This document shows positions 51,461 to 58,999 of a stretch of 64,000 bases of DNA, piece by piece. Origin of the DNA: Haloglomus irregulare. Its GTDB lineage: Archaea; Halobacteriota; Halobacteria; Halobacteriales; Haloarculaceae. The translations under genes were made by a program, and so were the position numbers. Numbering within the stretch: the stretch's first letter is position 1; each line of letters starts with the position of its first letter. The stretch is taken from the NCBI RefSeq assembly GCF_007421925.1, contig NZ_QMDX01000006.1, positions 62,001 through 126,000 on the forward strand, read 5' to 3'. Below the pieces are notes generated by a model. That model did no database searches. It had not been told where the DNA came from and saw only the letters and a list, made by a program, of their open reading frames with translations.

Positions 51461-51995
51461 CTACGTTCCGCCCACACACGGCGTCACGCCTCGGTCTCCC
51501 TCCATCGCCGTCCACGCCGCGTCGAGGTCCCCGAACCAGCCCCCCCTCACGGGGCCCATCGGCATCGCTGTGGACGTTGGCGAACCGTCCGGCGACCGTC
51601 CGCCCGCCGTCCGCGGCGTCGGCACGCGGCGAGAGCGTCCAGCGCGCGCCGTACGTGGTGTCGGCCTCGGCGGTGATGTCGTCGTGTTCGAACCGGACCC
51701 TCTCCGTCGTCCCCTCGACCTGCTCGACCAGCGTCCAGTCCTCGTCGGGCCACGCCGGGACGACGGCGTCGGGCGGGTCCGAACCACCGTTCCCAGTCCG
51801 GGTCCACGAGAGGGTCAGCGCCACCGAACCGGCGCCGCCGTTTCCCTCGGGGCGGCACTCCGTTGCAAGCGACAGTTCCAGATCGGACCGCTCGTGCGTC
51901 GCTCCGGCCAGGCCCGTGACGGCCGAGCGGCCGGCCAGCGCGGTACAGCCGGCACCGACAGCCGACAGGACCGCACGACGCGACCGACTCATCAT
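51461..51995 (-). pseudogene. Secreted haloarchaeal protein with 1-bp frameshift
   Basis: From the ATG at 51995 (or 51992): MSRSRRAVLSAVGAGCTALA is a Tat-like signal with an Ala-rich h-region; there follow beta-strand-rich segments (SVALTLSWTRTGNGG, WTLVEQVEGTTERVRFEHDD) ending with FANVHSDADGPREGG. The frame breaks in the 7-base C run at 51540-51546 (G7 on the coding strand); removing one G continues WFGDLDAAWTAMEGDRGVTP to a stop at 51461. Either a real homopolymer mutation or an assembly error. It sits next to the decayed HAD gene. Confidence 0.65.
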
Positions 51996-52166
51996 CGAAC
52001 GCCTCCGTCCGTGGGCGACGGCCGGGCGGCCCGTCCCGAAGTGGAGGGTGTTTGCGTATCCGTCGGCAGACCGACCGGCGGCTTCGTTCCTGTGGCGCGG
52101 CCGTCACCGGACCCGCCGTGTGGCCCCGACCGAAAGCACCAACCGCCCCGCCCGGCTGGCTGTGGT

Positions 52167-53348
52167 ATGCTCTCGGTCGCGCTGGCGGGCAAGCCCAACG
52201 CGGGCAAGTCCACGTTCTACACCGCCGCCACGCTGGCGGACGTCGACGTCGGCAACTACCCGTTCACCACCATCGACCCGAACCGGGGGGTCTCGCACGT
52301 CCGGACACACTGCCCCTGCGTCGACCACGAGGAGCGCTGCGGCGACGAGCACTGCCACGACGGGAAGCGCTACGTCCCCGTCGAACTGCTCGACGTGGCC
52401 GGATTGGTCCCCGGCGCGCACGAGGGTCGCGGACTGGGCAACCAGTTCCTCGACGCGCTGACCGGCGCGGACGTCATCCTCAACGTCGTGGACGCGGCCG
52501 GCGAGACGAACGCCGAGGGGGAACCGGTCGAGGTCGACGACTACGACCCCGTCGAGGACGTCGAGTTCATCCAGGAGGAGCTGGACCTCTGGCTGGCGGG
52601 TATCGTGACGGAGAACTGGGAGTCGATCGAGCGCAAGGCTCGCTCGCCGGATTTCGACCAGGAGGCGGCGCTGACGGAGATGCTCACCGGCGTCGGCGCC
52701 ACGGAGTACGACGTGATGATGGTCCTCCGCGACATCGACTACCCGGACGATCCCAGCAAGTGGACCGACGCGGACCGGGAGCGCCTCGCGCGGGGGATCC
52801 GCGAGCAGACGAAGCCGCTGGTCGTGGTCGCCAACAAGGCCGACATCGCGCCCGACGGGAACGTGGAGCGGCTCCGCGAGGCCGCCGACCACCTCGTCCC
52901 CGCCACCGCGGAGGGCGAACTCGCGCTCCGGCGGGCCGTCGGGGCCGGCGTCATCGACTACGACCCCGGTGACGGGGACTTCAGCATCACCGGCGACCTG
53001 AGTGACGCCCAGCGGCGGGGGCTCGAACGGGTGCGTGAGGTGATGGCGGAGTTCGGCGGCACCGGCGTCCAGGCGGCGATGAACCACGCCGTCTACGACC
53101 TGCTCGACCGCATCACCGTCTACCCCGTCCAGAACGAGACCCACTGGACCGACGGCCAGGGGAACGTCCTCCCCGACGCCGTCCTCCTCCCCTCGGGGTC
53201 GGGCCCGAAGGACCTCGCGTACGCGGTCCACTCCGACATCGGCGACGGCTACCTCCACGCCGTCGACGCCCGCGAGAACCGCCGCATCGGCGAGGACCAC
53301 GAACTGGCGGAGGGCGACGTCATCAAGGTCGTCTCGACGGCGAACTAG
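52167..53348 (+). CDS. YchF/OLA1-like GTPase with TGS domain
   Basis: 393 residues from the ATG at 52167. G1 [20 protein letters not shown], switch region [17 protein letters not shown]3 [14 protein letters not shown] and G4 [10 protein letters not shown] are present; a cysteine/histidine-rich insertion ([19 protein letters not shown], near residues 51-69) follows switch I. The C-terminus has the TGS ubiquitin-like fold ([20 protein letters not shown]). This archaeal group is related to YchF and Drg and is ribosome-associated. The Cys/His cluster may bind a metal. Confidence 0.9.
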   Translation: MLSVALAGKPNAGKSTFYTAATLADVDVGNYPFTTIDPNRGVSHVRTHCPCVDHEERCGDEHCHDGKRYVPVELLDVAGLVPGAHEGRGLGNQFLDALTGADVILNVVDAAGETNAEGEPVEVDDYDPVEDVEFIQEELDLWLAGIVTENWESIERKARSPDFDQEAALTEMLTGVGATEYDVMMVLRDIDYPDDPSKWTDADRERLARGIREQTKPLVVVANKADIAPDGNVERLREAADHLVPATAEGELALRRAVGAGVIDYDPGDGDFSITGDLSDAQRRGLERVREVMAEFGGTGVQAAMNHAVYDLLDRITVYPVQNETHWTDGQGNVLPDAVLLPSGSGPKDLAYAVHSDIGDGYLHAVDARENRRIGEDHELAEGDVIKVVSTAN

Positions 53349-53944
53349 AGGACGGACGTTCGGTCGCCGGTCCCGACTGCTTGCTCGGCGTGTTCGATGG
53401 CGACGGGACTGCTACCGAAGCCCCCACCCGCTCCGGGCCCCCCGACCGCAGCGCGCGCCAGTGCGACTGACAGGGCAGCACGCACCGAGGAGCGGCCGGG
53501 TCGCCCAGCCGGTTCCACCGGCAGGAAGCGCCCGCTCGCCTCCGCCGGTGAGACGCCCGAGCCCCTTGCGGGCGAGGGGTCGAACCACTCACAGCGAGCG
53601 GGCGGGGAGGGGTGGGGACCCTGCGGCCCACTGGAACCACCACGCGCGAACGCCCGGCCGGTCAACGAACTCCTGGCGGGATCGAAGGGCGAGCGCTCTC
53701 GACCCCTCCCGGCCGATGTAAGCACCGCAGGGAGCAACGCGACCGAGGAGCGCAGCGAGGCCCGGAGGTGAGCGCCCACGGCGCGAACCAGGGGAGTCAC
53801 AGCCCGCGCAGGCCGAAGGCCGAGCAGGAACGTCTCCCCGTGGGTCGAGGGCGCGAGGGCTTCGGAGCCGTCCGTATTTCCGGCACGACCCCCATATTGT
53901 TCATCGAAACCACGCTTTGGAACTCAAACTCCAGTGTTTCCGAA
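53349..53944. other. Non-coding block with the third dispersed element
   Basis: 596 bp between the GTPase and the convergent OCD gene. Open frames are Arg/Pro rich and not protein-like. The block begins with a gaagcccccacccgct border at about 53417 and carries element copy C. Confidence 0.5.
53417..53870 (+). repeat. Dispersed non-coding element, copy C
   Basis: Plus strand. It shares the exact 23-bp block ctggaaccaccacgcgcga plus acgc (53632-53654) with copy A (minus strand), preceded by similar gagcg...ggggaggg...ggggaccctgcggcc, and followed by gtaagcaccgcag (about 53718-53730; gtaagcactgcag in A, gcaagcactgggctgcag in B). Divergence between copies is high outside these blocks, so the family is old or constrained only in short parts. 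Confidence 0.65.
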
Positions 53945-54925
53945 TCATCTATCCTCCCGATCGAGTTCCCGAAGATACCGGTCGGCCAGCACCACCTCCG
54001 TCCCGGCCAGCCCCACCGAACAGAACACCGTCACCGCCTCGGACCCGCGCTCGACCCCCTCCGTCACAAGGTCCCCGAGTTCCACCAGCCGCTCGTCCCA
54101 GTCGTCCACGACGAACCCGTCCACCTCGTCGGACGCCGCGACCTGGTCCAGCGAGTCGGTCGCGAGGACGTCGGCACGGTCGAAGACCGCCGTCGGGAGT
54201 TCGTGGCCGTCGGCCCGTGTCGGGCCGAGCGTGTGGACGTGCGTCCCGGCGTCGAGCCAGTCCGTGTCGAGCACGGGCGCCTCGCTGTCGGTCGCACAGT
54301 AGACGACATCGGCGCCCCGGACCGCCGGCTCCGGGCCGTCGTGGGCGGTCACGGCGTCGGCCTCGAGGCCGAGTTTCTCCGGCATCCGCTCGGCGAACGT
54401 CTCGCGGTGCTCACGGCTCCGCCGTTCGCTCGTAGCGGCTCCGCCGCTGCGGTGCTCGGCCGTCGGCGAGTGGACCCGCACGGTCTCGATATCCCGCACG
54501 GCACAGACCGCCCGCGCACCCTGGCGGGCCTGCGGCCCCGTGCCCAGCACCGCCAGCGTGCTGGCGTCCTCTCGGGCGAGCGCCCCCGCAGCCACGCCAT
54601 TGATGCCCGCGGTCCGGAGGAGCCCCACGCGGTGGCCGATGATGCAACCGTCGAACCGGCCGGCCTCGGCGTTCCAGACGGCGACCAGCCCCTCGTGGCC
54701 CGGGCCGCGGCCGAGCGTCTCGTACGCGCGAAAGCCCATCGTCCCGACGCCCATCGCCACGCCGGCGGTGACGACGAGCGAGCCATCGGGGACGTCCAGC
54801 GACCAGCGCGGCGGCGCGTACAGCGAGCCGTGGGCCCGCTCGCGCAGCGCCATCCGCATCGTCGTCACCACGTCCGCCATCGGCAGCACGCCGCGGATGG
54901 CCTCGTCGGTGAGCACCCGGGCCAT
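53945..54925 (-). CDS. Ornithine cyclodeaminase/mu-crystallin family protein
   Basis: 326 residues. N-terminal MARVLTDEAIRGVLPMADVV, GVGTMGFRAYETLG, then the Rossmann part TLAVLGTGPQARQGARAVCA with GxGxQA and VRVHSPTAEHR. The family reduces imines or removes ammonia cyclically (OCD), or acts as alanine dehydrogenase or ketimine reductase; the substrate is unknown. A 36-bp insert at residues 160-171 sits directly after strand 2, where the NAD specificity loop is. RidA is 3 bp upstream on the same strand, so the two are co-transcribed. Confidence 0.88.
   Translation of the reverse strand: MARVLTDEAIRGVLPMADVVTTMRMALRERAHGSLYAPPRWSLDVPDGSLVVTAGVAMGVGTMGFRAYETLGRGPGHEGLVAVWNAEAGRFDGCIIGHRVGLLRTAGINGVAAGALAREDASTLAVLGTGPQARQGARAVCAVRDIETVRVHSPTAEHRSGGAATSERRSREHRETFAERMPEKLGLEADAVTAHDGPEPAVRGADVVYCATDSEAPVLDTDWLDAGTHVHTLGPTRADGHELPTAVFDRADVLATDSLDQVAASDEVDGFVVDDWDERLVELGDLVTEGVERGSEAVTVFCSVGLAGTEVVLADRYLRELDREDR
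54404..54457. repeat. 36-bp hairpin insert flanked by 9-bp direct repeats, inside the OCD gene
   Basis: gcggtgctc stands at 54404-54412 and at 54449-54457. Between lie two mini hairpins in a row; on the coding strand these read agcggc-gga-gccgct and acggc-gga-gccgt, with the same gga triloop as the intergenic hairpins at 1131-1220 and 56871-56895. Insert plus one repeat is 45 bp, so the frame is kept. The pattern looks like a target-site duplication. Confidence 0.65.
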
Positions 54926-54928
54926 CGC

Positions 54929-55381
54929 TCACCGCCCCCTGTCGGTCCCGTCCGGACCCGGGGAGAGCCGCCGCGTCTCGACCTCGCGGTCCCGGGTCGG
55001 CACCATCGCCTCGACCTCCAGTTCGAACGCTGGCCCCTCGACGAGGAGGTCCGCCACGCCGACCATCGTCGTCCCGGGGAGCGCGGGCGCCTCGAAGAAC
55101 TCCCGCTCGACGGCCTCGATGGCCTCGCGCGTCGCCTCGTCGGCGTGGCCCTCCCGGAGGAAGAAGCGGAGGTAGGTCACGTCCGCCATCTCGCCGCCGA
55201 CCTCGCGCTCCAGCAGCGTCTCGACGTACGCGAGCAGGTGGCGGGCCTGCTCGGCCGGCGTCCCCTCGGGCCAGGTCATCCCCGAGAGCCGGACGCGGTC
55301 GTGGTCCGGGTGGTGCGTGACGACGCCGTTGGCGACCGCCGGGTCCTCGGCGTCACCCCGCAGGACGGTGGTTCTGCGCAT
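54929..55381 (-). CDS. RidA family protein
   Basis: 150 residues. The fold is a RidA (YjgF/YER057c/UK114) chain: VANGVVTHHPDHDRVRLSGM, AEQARHLLAYVETLLEREVG, DVTYLRFFLREGHADEAT, PALPGTTMVGVADLLVEGPA, FELEVEAMVP. The end of the core (T-x-V-G-V) and the final E-V-E-A fit the family; the invariant Arg of deaminating RidA (R-x-x-x-x position before the C-terminus) is not clear here. It hydrolyses reactive enamines/imines. Co-transcribed with the OCD gene 3 bp downstream, whose products could be its substrate. Confidence 0.85.
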   Translation of the reverse strand: MRRTTVLRGDAEDPAVANGVVTHHPDHDRVRLSGMTWPEGTPAEQARHLLAYVETLLEREVGGEMADVTYLRFFLREGHADEATREAIEAVEREFFEAPALPGTTMVGVADLLVEGPAFELEVEAMVPTRDREVETRRLSPGPDGTDRGR

Positions 55382-55508
55382 GCTCTGGGGTCGGCGGGCG
55401 GCGTGGAAAGGGTTGCGTCCGGGGGCGTGGGCGGGTCATGCTGGGGAGAGTCATCCGAATATCGATGAAGTATGCTCGTAACCCGCCACTCACATCGAAA
55501 ACCCGCGA

Positions 55509-55880
55509 TTACCGCCAGTTATCGTCGTCGAAGACGAGTTCCGACAGCCGCGACGCGAGGTCCCGGGCGGCGTCCGCCGAGGGCTGGTGGACCTCGCCCG
55601 ACACGGCGCCGACGTCGCCGCCGACCCGCTCGGTCTGCGAGCGGGCGTCGGCACGGCGGTCGATGCGCCGGAACCCGAGCACGCGGTCACGGAGCCGCTG
55701 GAGCGCCCGGTCGGTCAGCTCCCGGTCGAGATGCTGGAGGTCGTACCGGACGATCCAGCCCCGGCTGGCGTCCCGGACGACGACGACGGGCTGGTCGCGG
55801 CGGGCGCAGCGTTCCCAGACCGCCCGCTGCTCGGCGGGCGTCTCGTAGACGGGGACGTGCCCCGCGGCGAGGTGGTCCAT
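55509..55880 (-). CDS. Conserved haloarchaeal protein (DUF7522-like)
   Basis: 123 residues from the ATG at 55880. A beta-rich first half (HVPVYETPAEQRAVWERCAR, PVVVVRDASRGWIVRYDLQH) and an acidic helical second half ending LSELVFDDDNWR. I associate this layout with a haloarchaeal DUF7522-type family, from memory. Stands alone upstream of RidA (128 bp). Confidence 0.6.
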   Translation of the reverse strand: MDHLAAGHVPVYETPAEQRAVWERCARRDQPVVVVRDASRGWIVRYDLQHLDRELTDRALQRLRDRVLGFRRIDRRADARSQTERVGGDVGAVSGEVHQPSADAARDLASRLSELVFDDDNWR

Positions 55881-55959
55881 GCCTACGTCTCGGGTCGAAG
55901 GCTCTTGCCTCCTCCGGGTGCCCGACAGAACGAAGCGGTCGCGCTGCGCGTCGTGGGTC

Positions 55960-56154
55960 GTGTCCGACCGGCTCCCAGCGTCCCCCCGCGACCCGCGGTT
56001 CGTCGCCACCGTCGCCGGTGTGCTGTCGGTGGCGGCGCTGTACGTCTACGCCGCCACGACCGACGTCCTGACGACGGCCACGGTGTCGTTCGTACTGCTG
56101 ACGGTGCTGCTCCCGACGACGGCGGCCTACTGGCTGGCACGGCGGCTGTTCTGA
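55960..56154 (+). CDS. Small two-helix membrane protein
   Basis: 64 residues from the GTG at 55960 (an ATG at 55879 in the same frame would add a Cys/Arg-rich stretch unlike the genome). DPRFVATVAGVLSVAALYVY and VSFVLLTVLLPTTAAYWLAR are two membrane helices, the second ending in basic residues. It precedes the trm56 gene by 50 bp on the same strand. Function unknown. Confidence 0.5.
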   Translation: MSDRLPASPRDPRFVATVAGVLSVAALYVYAATTDVLTTATVSFVLLTVLLPTTAAYWLARRLF

Positions 56155-56204
56155 GGGCCCGCCGAAGCGACAGGCCTACACCCCCGCGCCGACCACCGCC
56201 GGGC

Positions 56205-56774
56205 ATGCAGGGCTCCTCGGAGGTGGCGGTGCTCCGGCTAGGTCACCGGCCCGGCCGGGACGACCGGATGACCACCCACGTCGGGTTGACCGCGCGGGCA
56301 CTGGGTGCCGACCGCGTCGTGCTCCCCGAGGAGGCCAGTGGTCCCGCCGATACCATCCGCGACATCACCGGCCGGTTCGGCGGTCCGTTCGAGGTCGAGG
56401 TCCGCGAGGACTGGCGCCCGGTCATCCGGGACTGGCCGGGCGTCGTCGTCCATCTCACCATGTACGGGCTCCCCGTCCAGGCGGTCGAGGCGGACGTACG
56501 GGCCGACCACCGCGACGGCCCCGTGCTCGTCGTCCTCGGTGCCGAGAAGGTCCCCTTCGAGGTGTACGACCGCGCGGACTACAACGTCGGCGTCACCAAC
56601 CAGCCCCACTCCGAGATCGCGGGGCTGGCCGTCTTCCTCGACCGCCTGTTCGAGGGCCGCGAACTCGACCGCGAGTGGGAGGACGCCGACCGCCGGGTCG
56701 TCCCGAAGGGGACGGGCAAGCAGGTCGTACCACTGGACGAGGAGGGGGGCGACGAGGCCGGTGGAACGGAGTAG
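56205..56774 (+). CDS. tRNA (cytidine56-2'-O)-methyltransferase
   Basis: 189 residues from the ATG at 56205, the usual size of archaeal Trm56. SPOUT-fold motifs: VAVLRLGHRPGRDDRMTTHV (N-terminal), VVHLTMYGLPVQAV, VLVVLGAEKVPFEVYDRADY (motif 2) and VGVTNQPHSEIAGLAVFLDR (motif 3, trefoil knot). It methylates C56 in the T-loop of archaeal tRNAs using SAM. The end is Asp/Glu/Gly rich and disordered. Gene symbol not certain in haloarchaea. Confidence 0.88.
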   Translation: MQGSSEVAVLRLGHRPGRDDRMTTHVGLTARALGADRVVLPEEASGPADTIRDITGRFGGPFEVEVREDWRPVIRDWPGVVVHLTMYGLPVQAVEADVRADHRDGPVLVVLGAEKVPFEVYDRADYNVGVTNQPHSEIAGLAVFLDRLFEGRELDREWEDADRRVVPKGTGKQVVPLDEEGGDEAGGTE

Positions 56775-56870
56775 GGGGATATGGCGCGAGCGGGGCGAGC
56801 GCGTTTCACCGCTCCGGGCGCCCACAGGGCGCGAGGAGTGGCATCCCTTCTGAACCTCTCTGCCGCGAGT

Positions 56871-56895
56871 GGTTCGGCGGCGGAGCCGCCGAACC
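56871..56895. repeat. GGA-triloop hairpin (REP-like)
   Basis: ggttcggcggc-gga-gccgccgaacc, perfect 11-bp stem. Same loop and ggttcg...cgaaccc frame as the hairpin at 1196-1220, with a different but still paired stem. Confidence 0.6.
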
Positions 56896-56911
56896 CGGGC
56901 GGGAGGGAGCT

Positions 56912-57484
56912 CTATTCCTGAACCGTCACGTCCTCGATTGCCGCCTCGACCTGCGGGGCGTCCTGGCGGTCGGTCGGGACGGAGCCGAGTTCCTCGACGA
57001 CGGCCATGCCCTCGACGACGTGGCCGAAGACGGCGTGCTTGCCGTCCAGATGGGGCTGGGCGTCGAGCGTGATGAAGAACTGCGACCCGTTCGTGTCGGG
57101 ACCGGAGTTGGCCATCGAGAGGACACCGGGTCCGTCGTGGGTGAGGTCGTCGTGGAACTCGTCGGCGAACTCGTAGCCGGGGCCGCCGCGACCGGTCCCC
57201 TCCGGGTCCCCGCCCTGGATCATGAACCCCTCGATGACGCGGTGGAACTCGGCGCCGGCGTAGAGCGAGTCCCCCCGGACCTCGCCGCTGTCGGGGTCCG
57301 CCCAGGTGTTCGTATCGCGGGCGGGGTCGGCGTCCGCGGCGGGGTCGTGCCGCGAGAGTCCGAGGAAGTTCTCGACGGTGCGGGGCGCGCGATCGGCGAA
57401 CAGCTCGGTCGTGATGTCGCCGTGGGTCGTGTGGAGGGTCACCTGCGGGTTGTCCGGGTCCGTGACCTCGTGGTTGCTTGCCAT
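56912..57484 (-). CDS. Cyclophilin-type peptidyl-prolyl isomerase
   Basis: 190 residues. [60 protein letters not shown] and [20 protein letters not shown] are the cyclophilin core with catalytic Arg (FHR), Phe/Gln and His. The cyclosporin-binding Trp is replaced by His (QPHLDG). Cytosolic protein-folding enzyme. Acts alone; 60 bp separates it from the RecA-like gene on the same strand. Confidence 0.93.
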   Translation of the reverse strand: MASNHEVTDPDNPQVTLHTTHGDITTELFADRAPRTVENFLGLSRHDPAADADPARDTNTWADPDSGEVRGDSLYAGAEFHRVIEGFMIQGGDPEGTGRGGPGYEFADEFHDDLTHDGPGVLSMANSGPDTNGSQFFITLDAQPHLDGKHAVFGHVVEGMAVVEELGSVPTDRQDAPQVEAAIEDVTVQE

Positions 57485-57565
57485 GTCGGGGAGGACGGCC
57501 GGGCGGCTGAAAGCGTTGTGGGTCCGTCGCCCCGGCGCCCCACGGGCCGCGCCGTCGGGGGCGGT

Positions 57566-58222
57566 TCAGCGCAGCTCCCGTGTCTCGTCGACGCGGACGC
57601 CGTCGTCGAAGACGATGGCCAGCGGCTCGGTCGGCACGTCGCCGCGGCGGAACTTGGTGACGACCAGTTCCCACGCCACCCGGTCGTCGACGAGCATCCG
57701 GAGGTCGAGGGTCACGTCCGCCAGCGCCAGCGTCAGCTCCCGGCTCGCCGGCGTCTCGGGGACGTCCTGTGCGTGCAGGACGCCGATGCCGCCGGCCGAC
57801 CGGAGCCCCCCCGTCAGCGACTCCAGAAACGCTCGGTACGCCCCGCGGTCGGCGCGTTCGAGCGTGTTCACCGGGTCGACGACGACCGTCTCGCCGGCCG
57901 AGAGGCTCGCGAACCGGTCGCCCGGCCCCTGCAGGAGGTCGCCCTCGCGGGCGTCCTGTACCCGGGTCGGCGTCTCCTCCCCGTCGCGGAAGTCGAACCC
58001 GTCGAGGCCGCCGGCCGCGGCGGTCATCGCCTCGTCCACGACCCCGCCCGGCCGGAGCGTCGAGTAGTAGCGGGCGGGGTGGGCCTCGGCGAAGGCGTAC
58101 GGGATGCGTTCGGCGGGGGAGTCCGCTTCCGCGGTCACGGCCACCAGACTCCCCGGCGGGACGCCCCCGTCGAGCGCGCGGTCGAGCCCCCCGATACCGG
58201 TCGACAGGCGTTTCTCGCTCAC
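57566..58222 (-). CDS. RecA/KaiC-like protein without P-loop lysine, paralogue 1
   Basis: 218 residues from the GTG at 58222. The start LSTGIGGLDRALDGGVPPGS is exactly the entry of KaiC/RadA-type domains, but where GxxxxGKT should follow the sequence reads VTAEADSPAER. The Walker B strand GETVVVDPVNTLE is kept. The C-terminal half ends with strands VDDRVAWELVVTKFRRGDVP and FDDGVRVDE. Likely a regulatory or structural relative that does not hydrolyse ATP by the usual loop. A paralogue lies 75 bp upstream. Confidence 0.78.
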   Translation of the reverse strand: MSEKRLSTGIGGLDRALDGGVPPGSLVAVTAEADSPAERIPYAFAEAHPARYYSTLRPGGVVDEAMTAAAGGLDGFDFRDGEETPTRVQDAREGDLLQGPGDRFASLSAGETVVVDPVNTLERADRGAYRAFLESLTGGLRSAGGIGVLHAQDVPETPASRELTLALADVTLDLRMLVDDRVAWELVVTKFRRGDVPTEPLAIVFDDGVRVDETRELR

Positions 58223-58296
58223 AACAGTCGAACGACCCCTGACCGACAAGTCAGTTCCGCCGGTGGTATCCGGGGGATTGCCGTGCCCCGGCCGAC

Positions 58297-58947
58297 TCAG
58301 TCGGCGTCGTCGCCGACCGCGACGGAGGGCGTCCCGCGGAGGTCGACCGGGAGCGGGTCCGTCGGCGGCCGGCCGTGTCGGAACTTCCCCACGTCGAGGT
58401 AGCTGCGCGTCGTCCCGGTGTCGACCTCGCGGCGGAGGACGACGGTCGTGTCGGCGCGGGCGAGCGTGAGGTCCCGCCGGAGCGTCCGGGGCGTCGTGCG
58501 GGGACAGTGACAGACGGCGACGCTCTCGGTCGTGCGGCAGTGGCGCTTCAGGTCCTCGAGGAACGAGCGGTAGCGCTCCTCGCCGGCCCGCTCCAGGGCG
58601 GTCGCGGGGTCGACGACGACGACCGAGCCCGCGTCCAGCCCGGAGAGGTGGTCGGCCGGCGTCCCGAGCAGGTCGTCGCCGTCCGTCGAGCGGACGTCCA
58701 CCCGCTCGTCCGGGATGCCCGCGGCCGCCATCGCGTCGCGGACCTCCGCCGGCGGCCGGAGGGTCGAGCAGTAGCGCGTCGGGTTGTCGATGCCGAACGC
58801 GTACAGCAGGCGTTCGGCGCCGGAGGTGGGCGGGGCGACCAGGGCGACGAGGTCCCCCGCCGGGATGCCGCCGCCGAGCGCGACGTCCAGCCCCTCGACG
58901 CCGGTCGGGATGCGGTCCCGGTCGCGCACGGGGTTTCGCTCGCTCAT
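58297..58947 (-). CDS. RecA/KaiC-like protein without P-loop lysine, paralogue 2
   Basis: 216 residues. IPTGVEGLDVALGGGIPAGD leads into LVALVAPPTSGAERLLYAFG: again a loop without GKT. Walker B GSVVVVDPATALE and the RYRSFLEDLKRHCRTTESVA helix are conserved with paralogue 1 (RGAYRAFLESLTGGLRSAGG there). DNA-level similarity is modest, so the duplication is old. Both copies keep the order fold entry, no P-loop, Walker B, basic end (KFRHGRPPTDPLPVD versus KFRRGDVPTEPLAIV). Confidence 0.78.
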   Translation of the reverse strand: MSERNPVRDRDRIPTGVEGLDVALGGGIPAGDLVALVAPPTSGAERLLYAFGIDNPTRYCSTLRPPAEVRDAMAAAGIPDERVDVRSTDGDDLLGTPADHLSGLDAGSVVVVDPATALERAGEERYRSFLEDLKRHCRTTESVAVCHCPRTTPRTLRRDLTLARADTTVVLRREVDTGTTRSYLDVGKFRHGRPPTDPLPVDLRGTPSVAVGDDAD

Positions 58948-58999
58948 ATCGGCGGCTGTGCCGGGCCGGAAGGGAAACCCTTCCGGTGGCCGTGGCCGC

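Noticed and set aside
53612-55468. 618-codon plus-strand frame over the OCD and RidA genes
   Set aside because: Antisense shadow; the minus strand encodes two well-defined families.
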